Assembly (NCBI GenBank): GCA_030649165.1
Contig: JAUSGG010000227.1
Span: 20,324 to 84,323, forward strand
Length of the DNA stretch: 64,000 bases
Reading direction: 5' to 3'
From: Armatimonadota bacterium
GTDB taxonomy: Bacteria > Armatimonadota > UBA5829 > JAUSEB01
The translations under genes and the position numbers were made by a program. The notes beneath the pieces are model-generated. The model made no database searches. It was not told the origin of the DNA and was given only the letters and a program-made list of their open reading frames with translations. Of this stretch, positions 40,479-48,966 are shown in pieces. Within the stretch, counting starts at the first letter, position 1; each line of letters opens with the position of its first letter.

Positions 40479-41219
40479 ATGAAACGGTTTAGCTGGCATA
40501 TCTTGCTCGCAGGCTTACTGATTGCGGTATCGGCGGCGATCTACGCTTTCCAGATCATATCTTTCCGGCGATCGGACGACACGTTATTCTACATGCTGCA
40601 GGACTTCGCTTTCGTGCCGATCCAGGTGTTGCTGGTGACTATTATCGTCAACGCGCTCCTTGGATCGAGAGAAAGAGCCGCGCTTCGCAAGAAGCTGAAC
40701 ATGGTCATCGGCGCTTTCTACAGTGAGGTTGGGACGCACCTGCTGAAGGACTTGTCCAAGTTCGATACCAACGTGGCCGACATTCACCCGATGGTCACCT
40801 TCGGGGTTCGCTGGTCGCGAAGGGATTTTACGCGAGCGAGGGGCTTCCTTCGCGAGCGCGAGTACGCCATCGACTGCGGAGGCGGTGACCTGAAGGAGTT
40901 GAAGGTATTCCTTGCGAACAGGAGAGGGTTCCTGCTGCGCCTGTTGGAGAACCCGAACCTTCTGGAGCACGAGTCGTTCACCGAGCTGTTGTGGGCGGTA
41001 ACTCATCTGAGCGAGGAGTTGAGTCTCAGATCGGATGTCAGCGCCCTTCCAAGCTCGGACTACGCTCACCTCGCGGGAGACATCAAACGCGCTTACGGGC
41101 AGTTGCTGGCGCAGTGGCTCGCCTACGTCGAGCATCTCAAGGCCGAGTACCCCTACCTGTTCTCCGTCGTGGTCCGCACGAATCCGTTCGATCCCGAGGC
41201 GTCGCCGATAGTCAGTTAG
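40479..41219 (+). CDS. Two-segment membrane-anchored protein of unknown function
   Basis: A 246-residue protein. Two N-terminal membrane helices (HILLAGLLIAVSAAIYAF, FVPIQVLLVTIIVNALLG) precede a helical soluble domain (KKLNMVIGAFYSEVGTHLLK, LRRDFTRARGFLRE-like, ELKVFLANRRGFLLRLLENP). No catalytic signature is visible. I have seen similar two-TM proteins with DUF2254-like or plain hypothetical labels, but cannot assign a family. GAGGTGACGT precedes the ATG, and TACAAT at 40457 is a possible -10. Confidence 0.7.
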   Translation: MKRFSWHILLAGLLIAVSAAIYAFQIISFRRSDDTLFYMLQDFAFVPIQVLLVTIIVNALLGSRERAALRKKLNMVIGAFYSEVGTHLLKDLSKFDTNVADIHPMVTFGVRWSRRDFTRARGFLREREYAIDCGGGDLKELKVFLANRRGFLLRLLENPNLLEHESFTELLWAVTHLSEELSLRSDVSALPSSDYAHLAGDIKRAYGQLLAQWLAYVEHLKAEYPYLFSVVVRTNPFDPEASPIVS

Positions 41220-41269
41220 ACGCCGGGAACCGGTAACTCTGGTGAGTGTACAAGCTATTGGAGGCAGCC

Positions 41270-43120
41270 ATGCGTCATCGCGGCATATTGAGTTTGATCG
41301 CAATAGCCTGCTGGTTATGTGGAGGCTCACCGGCGTGTGCCATCTCGGCCATCAGCGGAAGTAGCAGGTTGGCTGGCCGGACTTCGCTGGACGCTGCCGG
41401 CAAGCCCGTTAGCGACATCCTCAAGGACTTCTCCGGGCGGTTCAGCATCACGCTTTCGGCCGACCCGATACTGGCGGACATCCCCGTCTCCGCCTACGTC
41501 ACCGGCAAATCCGCCGCCGAAATTATGGATTTGCTGGCCGATTTGCTGCTGGCCGAGTGGATCAGGGACGGCGGCGGTTATAGGCTGGTTCAATCGCGGC
41601 TTGGGAAGACGATCGAAGCGGAGATTCGCGAAAAGCAGGATTGGACACTGGAAGAGCGCGTCTCGCGTATTCAGGAAGGCCTGAAGATTCCGCGGCAGAC
41701 GTGGGAGAATGCGCTTCCCTCCCTGCCGCGCGGGATGACTTCCGTCCACCTTCCGGCAGATTTCCACTACCCCAACGACATGCAGTTGGCGACTTCGCTC
41801 AAGTCGGAATATCGCCGGGCGGTTTTCACGATGCTGCTGTCGCTTCCGGCCAACGCGTGGCAGGAGGCGAAGGAGCCAAGCGGGGCGGAGGTTCCGTTGG
41901 ATGCGTTTTCGGAAGCCGCGCGCAAGGCAGTTGCTCAGGAGATTGCCGGTGAAGCGCCTCCGCATCCCGCCTTCCCGGACAGCAAGGAATCGAGCTGGCC
42001 GAGCCCTGAAGACAGGGAAAAGGCAAGTGAGGCCCTATGGTCCGGCAAGGGTTCTTTGATTCTTCACCTGCACAACGATCGCCTCGGCAGATGGACAGCT
42101 TTATCCGCCCAGATACGGGCACCGCAGGTCTCGACCCAGATAGCCGGCTGGATCCCAATCGGTAGAGGCGATGGAGTCCATCGGTTCAATCACCTCATAA
42201 TGGTCCCGCGTAGCGGCAGGGTTTCGTTGCCGAACTATGAACATGTCGTCCCAAGCAGCGACACCGCCGACTGGGCTGCCTCAGACCCCTGGTTTGCCGA
42301 GAAAATGGGTAAATTTGCGTGGCCTCCTACGCCGGAGAAGACGGAAGGAGGCGCGTGGCGTTATACGTTCGATCAGGTACTGGAGAAAACAAGGGAGAAG
42401 GTTGGCATTGAATATCTCGCGACACGCATGGGCGAGGGATTGGGATACTCCACGGCGGATTTCGACCACGAACGGGGCCGGGTCATCTCCGGGACTGCCG
42501 GCGCGCTCGACTCCAAGTGGGAGCGTGTCAGAGGCGTATATCTATTCCGGGAGAACTACTGGCCGCTGAAATGCGACGTAAGAATACCCGCTTCGTTTTT
42601 CGCCCGCTGGACGGCGAAGTTGTCGCCGGACCATTACCTTTCGCTCGACGATCTCGCCGCGGCGGCCGCGGAATTGACACCGGAACAGAAACACTGGTGG
42701 TGGGACCACCATGAGTCTCTGCCGCTCAAGCCGTATTCCAGACTCCTTACAAGCGACCACGAGCGCGCTTTTCCACTCTGGCGGATGTTCACGCCCGAGC
42801 AAAAGCGACGGATGAAGGTCGAACATGACCCGTCCGGCAGTTCCTTCCCCCTGGAAGGCGGGAAGGGCATTTCGATTCGGGAGCTTTCCAAACCGGCTCA
42901 GGAGTACATCGAGGCCTGGCTCGCTGCACGACGTCCTGACGCCGTGTCCAACGCGGCCGACGTGCGAATCGGTTATATGCATTACCGAGTCTCCGATGGG
43001 TATGAACGGGAGAGAGTCCCCATTGAGTTCTTAGACGAGAAAGGCCGGCCGCGATCCGCTACATGCATGTTTGAATTCTTTCACCCGAAGTCGAGCGATT
43101 GGATCGAGCCGCCGAAATAG
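41270..43120 (+). CDS. Large exported protein with STN-like N-terminal domain (A)
   Basis: A 616-residue protein from the ATG at 41270 (GGAGG upstream). Signal peptide 1-28 (LSLIAIACWLCGGSPACA). The mature N-terminus (ISDILKDFSGRFSITLSADP, IPVSAYVTGKSAAEIMDLLA) has the beta-alpha pattern of secretin/TonB short N-terminal (STN) domains. The rest is helical with alternating Trp-rich regions (KHWWWDHHESLPLK, LTPEQKHWW) and an LTPEQ-like motif shared with the second large protein at 46230. No known catalytic site. It precedes the ECF sigma/anti-sigma pair, so it may be a surface sensor or target of that system. Confidence 0.7.
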   Translation: MRHRGILSLIAIACWLCGGSPACAISAISGSSRLAGRTSLDAAGKPVSDILKDFSGRFSITLSADPILADIPVSAYVTGKSAAEIMDLLADLLLAEWIRDGGGYRLVQSRLGKTIEAEIREKQDWTLEERVSRIQEGLKIPRQTWENALPSLPRGMTSVHLPADFHYPNDMQLATSLKSEYRRAVFTMLLSLPANAWQEAKEPSGAEVPLDAFSEAARKAVAQEIAGEAPPHPAFPDSKESSWPSPEDREKASEALWSGKGSLILHLHNDRLGRWTALSAQIRAPQVSTQIAGWIPIGRGDGVHRFNHLIMVPRSGRVSLPNYEHVVPSSDTADWAASDPWFAEKMGKFAWPPTPEKTEGGAWRYTFDQVLEKTREKVGIEYLATRMGEGLGYSTADFDHERGRVISGTAGALDSKWERVRGVYLFRENYWPLKCDVRIPASFFARWTAKLSPDHYLSLDDLAAAAAELTPEQKHWWWDHHESLPLKPYSRLLTSDHERAFPLWRMFTPEQKRRMKVEHDPSGSSFPLEGGKGISIRELSKPAQEYIEAWLAARRPDAVSNAADVRIGYMHYRVSDGYERERVPIEFLDEKGRPRSATCMFEFFHPKSSDWIEPPK

Positions 43121-43331
43121 CCCATCTTTGATCGGACCACTCCTCTTTCTGCTCACTGGAGAGCGCATTTTACCGTCCCATCGGGAGGAGGGTTCGTCGG
43201 GGGATATGAAGGAGTTCTTAATGTGCTTAGAAGACTCCGAACTCATTTGCTTCCCATCGCGGCGCTGGCTGCCGGCGCCCTTCCCTTTGAGAGGCCGTTG
43301 CGATAGACGGTATACCGGGATCGGCACTGCC

Positions 43332-43369
43332 ATATGTAGTAGGGAATCAGGCTGGACCATACTACATAT
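43332..43369. promoter_or_regulatory. 10-bp inverted repeat upstream of the sigma gene
   Basis: ATATGTAGTA and TACTACATAT with an 18-base spacer, 215 bp before the sigma factor start. Possible operator; no other support. Confidence 0.4.
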
Positions 43370-43449
43370 CGTATGCCTGGCTGCTATCTGAGGTAGATTT
43401 GCTTCTATCGCAACAACCTCTTTGAGGACATACTTGACGTGGCGATGGA

Positions 43450-43472
43450 GGGCCGGGGCGTAGTCCCGGCCC
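43450..43472 (+). terminator. GC-rich hairpin upstream of the sigma gene
   Basis: GGGCCGGG and CCCGGCCC with a 7-base loop, followed by GGTTGTATTC. It could end the upstream transcript. The 43121-43583 gap otherwise holds no gene. Confidence 0.45.
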
Positions 43473-43583
43473 GGTTGTATTCTATTGCCCATTCCGCGGC
43501 GTTCCTGTAACGTTTTCATTGAAACTCCCCACTTATCTATTGACAACGCGTTCTTCCGCGCAGCCGGCGCGCATAGGATATTC

Positions 43584-44099
43584 GTGTATAGTTCAGCCGA
43601 TCTGACATTCGACTCTCTGGCGCAGCAGTACCGCCAACCATTGACGCGGGCGGCGTACCACCTGTGCGGCAATCTCGACGATGCCTGCGATGTCGTTCAG
43701 GAGACACTGCTTGCCGCCTATAGAGGTTTTGCGGGTCTGCGCGAGACCGAGAAGGCCGGCGCATGGTTCTACTCCATCCTGCGGCGGAAGGCAGTGGAAC
43801 GTCGTCGGGCCCATAAACCGGAGGCGCAACTGCTGGTGGAACCCACGACTGCCGGCCCGGAAGACACCGAGTCTCTCGTGCGAGGCATTATTCTGGAACA
43901 GATGACGAAGCTCTCGCGGGAAGACCGGGAAATCCTCGCGGGGAAGTATCTCCTCGGCCTGTCGTACCGGGAGTTGGCGGAGTCCATTGGTATCAAAGAA
44001 GCTTCCGTGCGGGTGCGCAGCCTGCGGGCAAAGGAGAGGCTGAGGGGAATCCTTCGGGGTGTTGGAGTCGAGGTCCCGGAGAGCCGGCGAAAGGGCTGA
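43584..44099 (+). CDS. ECF-type RNA polymerase sigma factor
   Basis: A 171-residue sigma factor from the GTG at 43584 (AGGA upstream). Region 2: FDSLAQQYRQPLTRAAYHLC, DACDVVQETLLAAYRGF, GAWFYSILRRKAVE. Region 4 HTH: LSREDREILAGKYLLGLSYR, ELAESIGIKEASVRVRSLRA. It should direct polymerase to promoters that its anti-sigma neighbour otherwise blocks. Spacing of 37 bp to the anti-sigma gene suggests one transcript. Confidence 0.92.
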   Translation: MYSSADLTFDSLAQQYRQPLTRAAYHLCGNLDDACDVVQETLLAAYRGFAGLRETEKAGAWFYSILRRKAVERRRAHKPEAQLLVEPTTAGPEDTESLVRGIILEQMTKLSREDREILAGKYLLGLSYRELAESIGIKEASVRVRSLRAKERLRGILRGVGVEVPESRRKG

Positions 44100-44136
44100 G
44101 GAAACGAGTGGTTAGCTACCCCAGCAGGTGATGACG

Positions 44137-46071
44137 ATGGCATGTGACCAGCAGACATTATTACTGATATCGACTTACGCTGACGGCGAGGCTTCTGCTG
44201 AGGAATCGCAGGAAGCCAGAACGCATCTGGAAGGGTGCGCCGAGTGCCGCAAGCTGTTGGAGGACTGGCGCGGGCAGCGGACGATGTTCGAATGGGCGTA
44301 CAGCCTGAGGCTGCCTGAAGAGGTCTCGGTTCAGGCGGAGGAGAGTGCAATGAGCAATACTGAACGGACACGCAGATTCCCTTTCCGGTTGGGCATTCGT
44401 TGGTCCTGGGCAGGAGTAGCAGCATTATCAGCCGCGGCTGTCGCCGCCGTTCTGGTAATCCATCACCTCGCCGGCCCGCCACCTATGCTCGGCAGCAGGC
44501 TGGCCACAAGCCTGAAACCTCAGGCTGTGCGGATGGAAAGCGGTATTGAATTGAACGTCGGACCGGACACGAAGATCACGCGCATTGGGGTCAACTCCAT
44601 TCGCCTTGACCAGGGCTGGGTATCCGCCTCGGTTCGCCACGGATCGGGCTTTCGCGTCCTGACTCGACGCATCGAGGTAACCGACCAGGGCACGCGGTTC
44701 ACAGTAGGGACCGGGCCGAAACTGGACTACGTGGTGGTGAACGAAGGCTCGGTTGAGGTCCGCAAAGGCGTCGTCAAATGCACTGTCAGCCCGGGACGCG
44801 CGCTAGTAGCGCAAGATGAGGGAGCGCCGCAAGTTGCTAGCTTGCCTCAAGTGCGACCCGGCGACGTTGGAATTCCGTTCAATCAAAAACAGCCCACTTT
44901 CGTTCCCCGCATCGCCGGCGAACTGGACTGGGACGAAGGACTGCAGAGGTTGGCGGTGAAGTTTCCACACGCCCGTGTACTTGGAGGCGACAGATCAAGC
45001 ATGGTCGCCCCAGCTTGGAAGAACAATGGCCTGGAATATCGTTTCTCCCATGCCGCGGATAGCGGATTGATAGGCGGAATAGGCGCCCGTTTCGCCGAAG
45101 TTGCCCAGGCTATGGTCGGCCAGACGATCGGCCACGGGGAATGGGAATTACCCGTGGGGATTATCACCGCCGCCACGTCAGAACTGCCGAGCGACGTTCA
45201 CTACATCCGGCTGGTTCCAAAGGACGGCAACGTTGTGTGGAGGCTGAACGGGTCAAGAGGCGGCCAGGTTGACTTTCCTTTGGAGACAAGCAGCGAGGAA
45301 TCAAAGTGGCCGCTCGGGGCGAACAGCCACAGGTTTTTTTACGAAGGCGGGCATGAACGGGTTCAGGAGACCCTTGTGGTCACCGCCTGGCCTTGGAAGG
45401 TCAAACCTGCGCTGAAGCTCAGGCTGATTGCGTCGGAGAAGCCAAAAGGTGAGCAGGCGCTAATCGCCGACGCCACCCGCGCCGTCTCTGGTATCCAAGG
45501 CGTTGACATGGAACACGGCAATACCAACGTGCTGTACCTGGACCAGGCTCGCAGGCGTCGCCTTCTGATCGCCTGGAACGGCGAAGCCGGCAGACAACTA
45601 TACCGCGCATCCGACTCGGCGCGGCAGGGACGGGATGGAAGCGCTATACTGGCGGTAGTGGCGACAGACGTTGCGTTGCACGAGCCAAATGCGCCCGCCG
45701 GAGTTTACCTGCTGAGATTAGTCCTGCCGGCCGCTTCCCAATCACCACACCTGGAGATTCAGGCGGTCGGTTCCACCAGGGCCGGTGTGGCGGCATATAT
45801 GCTCCCCAAGACCAAGCTCCGGCTCGATAACAGTGTCCAGCGCGGGTGGACTCCGAAGTCACTTCCCGGCTACGGAACTGTGACTCTGCAATACACCTCC
45901 TGTCGTCTGGACGACCACAGCTTCCCTATCCTGTTTCAGATAACTGGCCGTCCTGACGACAGGAGCACGCGTGAGATCGTGCGTGCCTTGCCGGGAGGCG
46001 GAAAATCGGTAGGCCGGCGTATACCTACCGGAACTTGGGCCGAGGGGTGGATTCGAGTGAATCAGCCGTAG
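44137..46071 (+). CDS. Anti-sigma factor with zinc finger, membrane segment and FecR domain
   Basis: About 644 residues from 44137 (AGGTGA upstream; GTG at 44128 possible). An N-terminal zf-HC2 (EARTHLEGCAECRKLLEDW; the H-x3-C-x2-C set) binds the sigma factor. A membrane helix follows at about 90-112 (WAGVAALSAAAVAAVLVIH). The FecR-like domain (IRLDQGWVSASVRHGSGFRV, VTDQGTRFTVGTGPKLDYVV, VNEGSVEVRKGVVKCTVSPG) lies outside. The C-terminal 350 residues include a second beta-rich region with no name. The arrangement is that of a transmembrane anti-sigma that releases the sigma factor on an outside signal. Confidence 0.88.
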   Translation: MACDQQTLLLISTYADGEASAEESQEARTHLEGCAECRKLLEDWRGQRTMFEWAYSLRLPEEVSVQAEESAMSNTERTRRFPFRLGIRWSWAGVAALSAAAVAAVLVIHHLAGPPPMLGSRLATSLKPQAVRMESGIELNVGPDTKITRIGVNSIRLDQGWVSASVRHGSGFRVLTRRIEVTDQGTRFTVGTGPKLDYVVVNEGSVEVRKGVVKCTVSPGRALVAQDEGAPQVASLPQVRPGDVGIPFNQKQPTFVPRIAGELDWDEGLQRLAVKFPHARVLGGDRSSMVAPAWKNNGLEYRFSHAADSGLIGGIGARFAEVAQAMVGQTIGHGEWELPVGIITAATSELPSDVHYIRLVPKDGNVVWRLNGSRGGQVDFPLETSSEESKWPLGANSHRFFYEGGHERVQETLVVTAWPWKVKPALKLRLIASEKPKGEQALIADATRAVSGIQGVDMEHGNTNVLYLDQARRRRLLIAWNGEAGRQLYRASDSARQGRDGSAILAVVATDVALHEPNAPAGVYLLRLVLPAASQSPHLEIQAVGSTRAGVAAYMLPKTKLRLDNSVQRGWTPKSLPGYGTVTLQYTSCRLDDHSFPILFQITGRPDDRSTREIVRALPGGGKSVGRRIPTGTWAEGWIRVNQP

Positions 46072-46229
46072 GCGCTCACGAAATCCCCGTCGACACAACG
46101 GAGAACCCCCCGCAAGTAATCGTTTGAGCTTCCGCCCGCGTCTGTACAGGAAGAACTCAGCGGTTTCGCGAAGTATTGCTTGCGCCGGCCAGCCCCCTGA
46201 AATCACGAGACTAGTGAAGGAAAGCGTCG

Positions 46230-48146
46230 ATGAGAAGAGCGGTTCTATTGGCAGTTGCCTTGTTCGCTCTGGCGCAATGCGCTGTATTGGCGGTTGAGCC
46301 GGTTCAGACAACGGCCGCGGACCCGCGGCTCAATCAGAAGGTTACGTACGAAGGCGGGTACAAACGGCTTCGCCAGGTGACCGAGGAACTTAGCAAGCAG
46401 ACCGGCGTGGCCATATACTGCGGCAAGAACGATAGCGACTGGCCGGTGAGGGACATTCCGCTTGTTGTCTGCGTCCGGGATATGCCGCTCGGCAAGCTGC
46501 TGCGACTGCTGGCGCTTACATCGCATACTCAGTACGTGTCGAAGAAGTCCAAAAGCCAGACCGAGAACGAGCGAACCTATCGGATATACCGCTCGCCTGA
46601 GCAGGAGAAGGACATTTCCTCTCTGCTCCGAAAGCGCCGTGACGCGAAACTGGCCCTCGCCGACTGGTCGTGGGACGCTCTGGTCAAGCTGGGACATTCT
46701 CCCGAGGAAGCGGGTGGCGAGAAACACAGCAGAATTCTTGGCAAGATACTTGCCTCTCTCGGGCCAGATGCGAAGAAGAAGCTCTTCGATGGCGAAAGGA
46801 TAGATGTTCGCGGCAAAGACAGTTCTCAGGTGCAGGAGCTGTACCGATGGGCGCGCGAGGATCTGAAACCGAGGATGGGGGCGAGCTGGAGGGAAGCTCC
46901 TGAGCCGACTCAGGCGGAGCTGGAGCGAACGACACTCACTCTTTACCTGGAGGACCCGAACGGCGAGAACAACCGCACAGGAGTAAGCGTCAATTTGTCT
47001 CCTATCTGCGGCGGCGACGGCAATACGGTCTGGTTTGATAAACTCGATAGCCAAGCCTCAGACCTTCGGTCAAACAAGGAATTGGGCCTGACGGCTCGTC
47101 CGGAAGACACAGGTCCGCCGGCTCCCCAAGACGAAATGTCGGAAAGGGCCCTCGACTTCCTCGACGTGAACCGTGACGCGGATTGGACGCGCCCTGCTTT
47201 GCAGCTCAACGCTAAGCTCGACATGCCGGAGGGCAAGAAGCAGACGACTACGGCGGACCTCATCACGGCGCTGGCTAAAGCCGCGGGACTTAGCGTGATC
47301 TGTGAAGACTTCGTGAGCCACAAAGGCAATCCCGGCGACAGAAACTCCTATTTCGGTCCGAAGGTCGAGGTTGGCTCTACCCTGCGCAAAGCGGCGCTGA
47401 ACAACACCGACTGGTTCATCGACGACGAGCAGAAGCTTCTCATCGGCTGGGCCACGAATTGGCGCAACCGCCACTCAAATCTGGTTTCGGCCGCCTATCT
47501 GGCGGGGCTCCGCCGGAATCTGAACGGTGACGGACTGGAAATCGACGACGTCACTCCTCTTGCAAACATGACCTCGGCGCAATTCTACGAGTGGATCGCC
47601 TTGTCGCGCGATCTTTCGATACTATCGCAGGACCTGGGGCGAACGCTATGGCGATTCTATGATCTGCTGAAGCCGGAGGACAAAGCGCAAGCCAAGTCTG
47701 AGGCAGGCCTGCCGTTAGGAACACTCGATCCCGAGGGCATCGCGGCCTTCTGCCGCGAACAGAAGATAGAGATAACCGGCTTTGGAATGCGCGAGATCGC
47801 CCGGCTGTTAGGGCCGGAGGCCGAAGCCGAGATGCAGCGCAAAGATCGTGTTTTGTCCGACCCGAGGGTGATATCCACGCTGATCATGCGCGTAAAGAGC
47901 GAGCCCGGCGGGACTCGTCAGGCGAGCAGGTTCGTCAACGGCCGTCTTCAAATGACTTTGGAGCCGACGCCACCGTTGCTCGATCTCCATACGTACCGTA
48001 TAGAGTTGGAGGGCGTGGAGGAGAACCAGCCGATCACGATCACTGTCCCCGGCCCGTATCTGGCTTTCCCCGTATACTCGCCCGAACGAGAGGCGGAGAT
48101 ACTGAAGGCCAAGAGCAAGGAAGGCCAACCATCAACTCCGAAATAG
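46230..48146 (+). CDS. Large exported protein with STN-like N-terminal domain (B)
   Basis: A 638-residue protein with signal peptide (AVLLAVALFALAQCAVLA). The N-terminal region (RLRQVTEELSKQTGVAIYCG, VRDIPLVVCVRDMPLGKLLR) is of the same STN-like type as the 41270 gene. The middle repeats this pattern (TADLITALAKAAGLSVICED, GSTLRKAALNNTDWFIDDEQ), so there are two such domains. The C-terminal part is shared in outline with the 41270 protein (DLLKPEDKAQAKSEAGLPLG). Possible sensor or target of the sigma pair. No enzymatic motif seen. Confidence 0.7.
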   Translation: MRRAVLLAVALFALAQCAVLAVEPVQTTAADPRLNQKVTYEGGYKRLRQVTEELSKQTGVAIYCGKNDSDWPVRDIPLVVCVRDMPLGKLLRLLALTSHTQYVSKKSKSQTENERTYRIYRSPEQEKDISSLLRKRRDAKLALADWSWDALVKLGHSPEEAGGEKHSRILGKILASLGPDAKKKLFDGERIDVRGKDSSQVQELYRWAREDLKPRMGASWREAPEPTQAELERTTLTLYLEDPNGENNRTGVSVNLSPICGGDGNTVWFDKLDSQASDLRSNKELGLTARPEDTGPPAPQDEMSERALDFLDVNRDADWTRPALQLNAKLDMPEGKKQTTTADLITALAKAAGLSVICEDFVSHKGNPGDRNSYFGPKVEVGSTLRKAALNNTDWFIDDEQKLLIGWATNWRNRHSNLVSAAYLAGLRRNLNGDGLEIDDVTPLANMTSAQFYEWIALSRDLSILSQDLGRTLWRFYDLLKPEDKAQAKSEAGLPLGTLDPEGIAAFCREQKIEITGFGMREIARLLGPEAEAEMQRKDRVLSDPRVISTLIMRVKSEPGGTRQASRFVNGRLQMTLEPTPPLLDLHTYRIELEGVEENQPITITVPGPYLAFPVYSPEREAEILKAKSKEGQPSTPK

Positions 48147-48236
48147 CCCCAGATCGCTCCGCTTAGGCATTCTCTGTAACACTTCAGCCGCCCGCGGGAT
48201 CAGACCTATTGGACGCCTATCGAGCGGCTTGGGTCT

Positions 48237-48770
48237 TTGAGGCGGGACACACACTTGCTATCGGACGACCAGATAATCAGGCGCGCCCTCAAAGGAGACA
48301 ACCCGGTCTTCCGCGAGTTGGTGAGACGATATGAGAAAGGGATGTTCCGCCTGGCGCTGCGAATGCTCAGCCGGCGTGAGGACGCGGAAGACGCCGTGCA
48401 GGAAGCATTCCTTCGCTCGTATCAGAACCTTTCCGCGTACTCCGGGGAAGGCAAGTTTCAGGCATGGCTGCGCCGTGCGTGCGCATTTGCCGCTTGAGCT
48501 CGTAAGACCTTTTCGGTTGCGGTTACGCTAGGCCCCAACCCAAAAACATCGACAGTCATAGCGTCCGGGAGCGCGGACTTCCCGACCGGAAGCGCCTATT
48601 TCGCGATAACCGCGCTGGCGGAGATCGAGAACGCCGTCGTGAACCTTCCGCCGGAGTTCAAGTCGCTGCCGGCGAACCCGCCGGGAGCAGTTCCGCCGCC
48701 TGTCCCTGCTCGCCCGCCGGCGCCGGCAAAGCCTGCGCCCCCACCAAAACCCGTCGCGCGGCCAAAGTAA
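48237..48770 (+). pseudogene. Decayed second sigma gene joined to a Pro-rich tail
   Basis: The frame starts as a sigma-70 region 2 (IRRALKGDNPVFRELVRRYE, SRREDAEDAVQEAFLRSYQN, KFQAWLRR), then hits TGA at 48495. The same frame stays open to TAA at 48768-48770, encoding an unrelated tail (FSVAVTLGPNPKTSTVIASG, AEIENAVVNLPPEFKSLPAN) and a Pro/Ala-rich end (PPAPAKPAPPPKPVARPK). Region 4 is absent. Simplest reading: a deletion fused the first half of a sigma gene to the last part of another gene. Confidence 0.75.
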
Positions 48771-48849
48771 ACGTGTACGAGTCACATACGCGGCCCAGGA
48801 CTAGTCTAACATCCTGGGCCGCTGCATTTGCCAAGAACGAAACCCTGAT

Positions 48850-48874
48850 CGGGCGTTACTTGTAGTGACGCCCG
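48850..48874. terminator. Inverted repeat between convergent genes
   Basis: CGGGCGTTACT and AGTGACGCCCG (one mismatch) with a 3-base loop. No T-run, so termination is uncertain. Confidence 0.4.
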
Positions 48875-48917
48875 AAACAGAACTCCGGGATTTCAAATCC
48901 CACGGATTCCCTCTCGC

Positions 48918-48938
48918 ACGCGACTACAAGTCGCGCGC
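48918..48938. terminator. Second inverted repeat between convergent genes
   Basis: CGACT and AGTCG flanked by further G/C pairs, same TTGTAGTcg-type centre as the 48850 repeat. Confidence 0.35.
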
Positions 48939-48943
48939 GATCA

Positions 48944-48966
48944 GCTCCTAACTCCTAACTCCTAAA
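48944..48966. repeat. CTCCTAA tandem repeat after the Lon-like gene
   Basis: Three units of ctcctaa immediately after the stop codon at 48967; same type as the 15538 repeat. Confidence 0.6.

Noticed and set aside
48495..48497. Selenocysteine or programmed read-through at the TGA
   Set aside because: No SECIS-like hairpin directly after it, and the downstream tail is unrelated to sigma factors; deletion explains it better.
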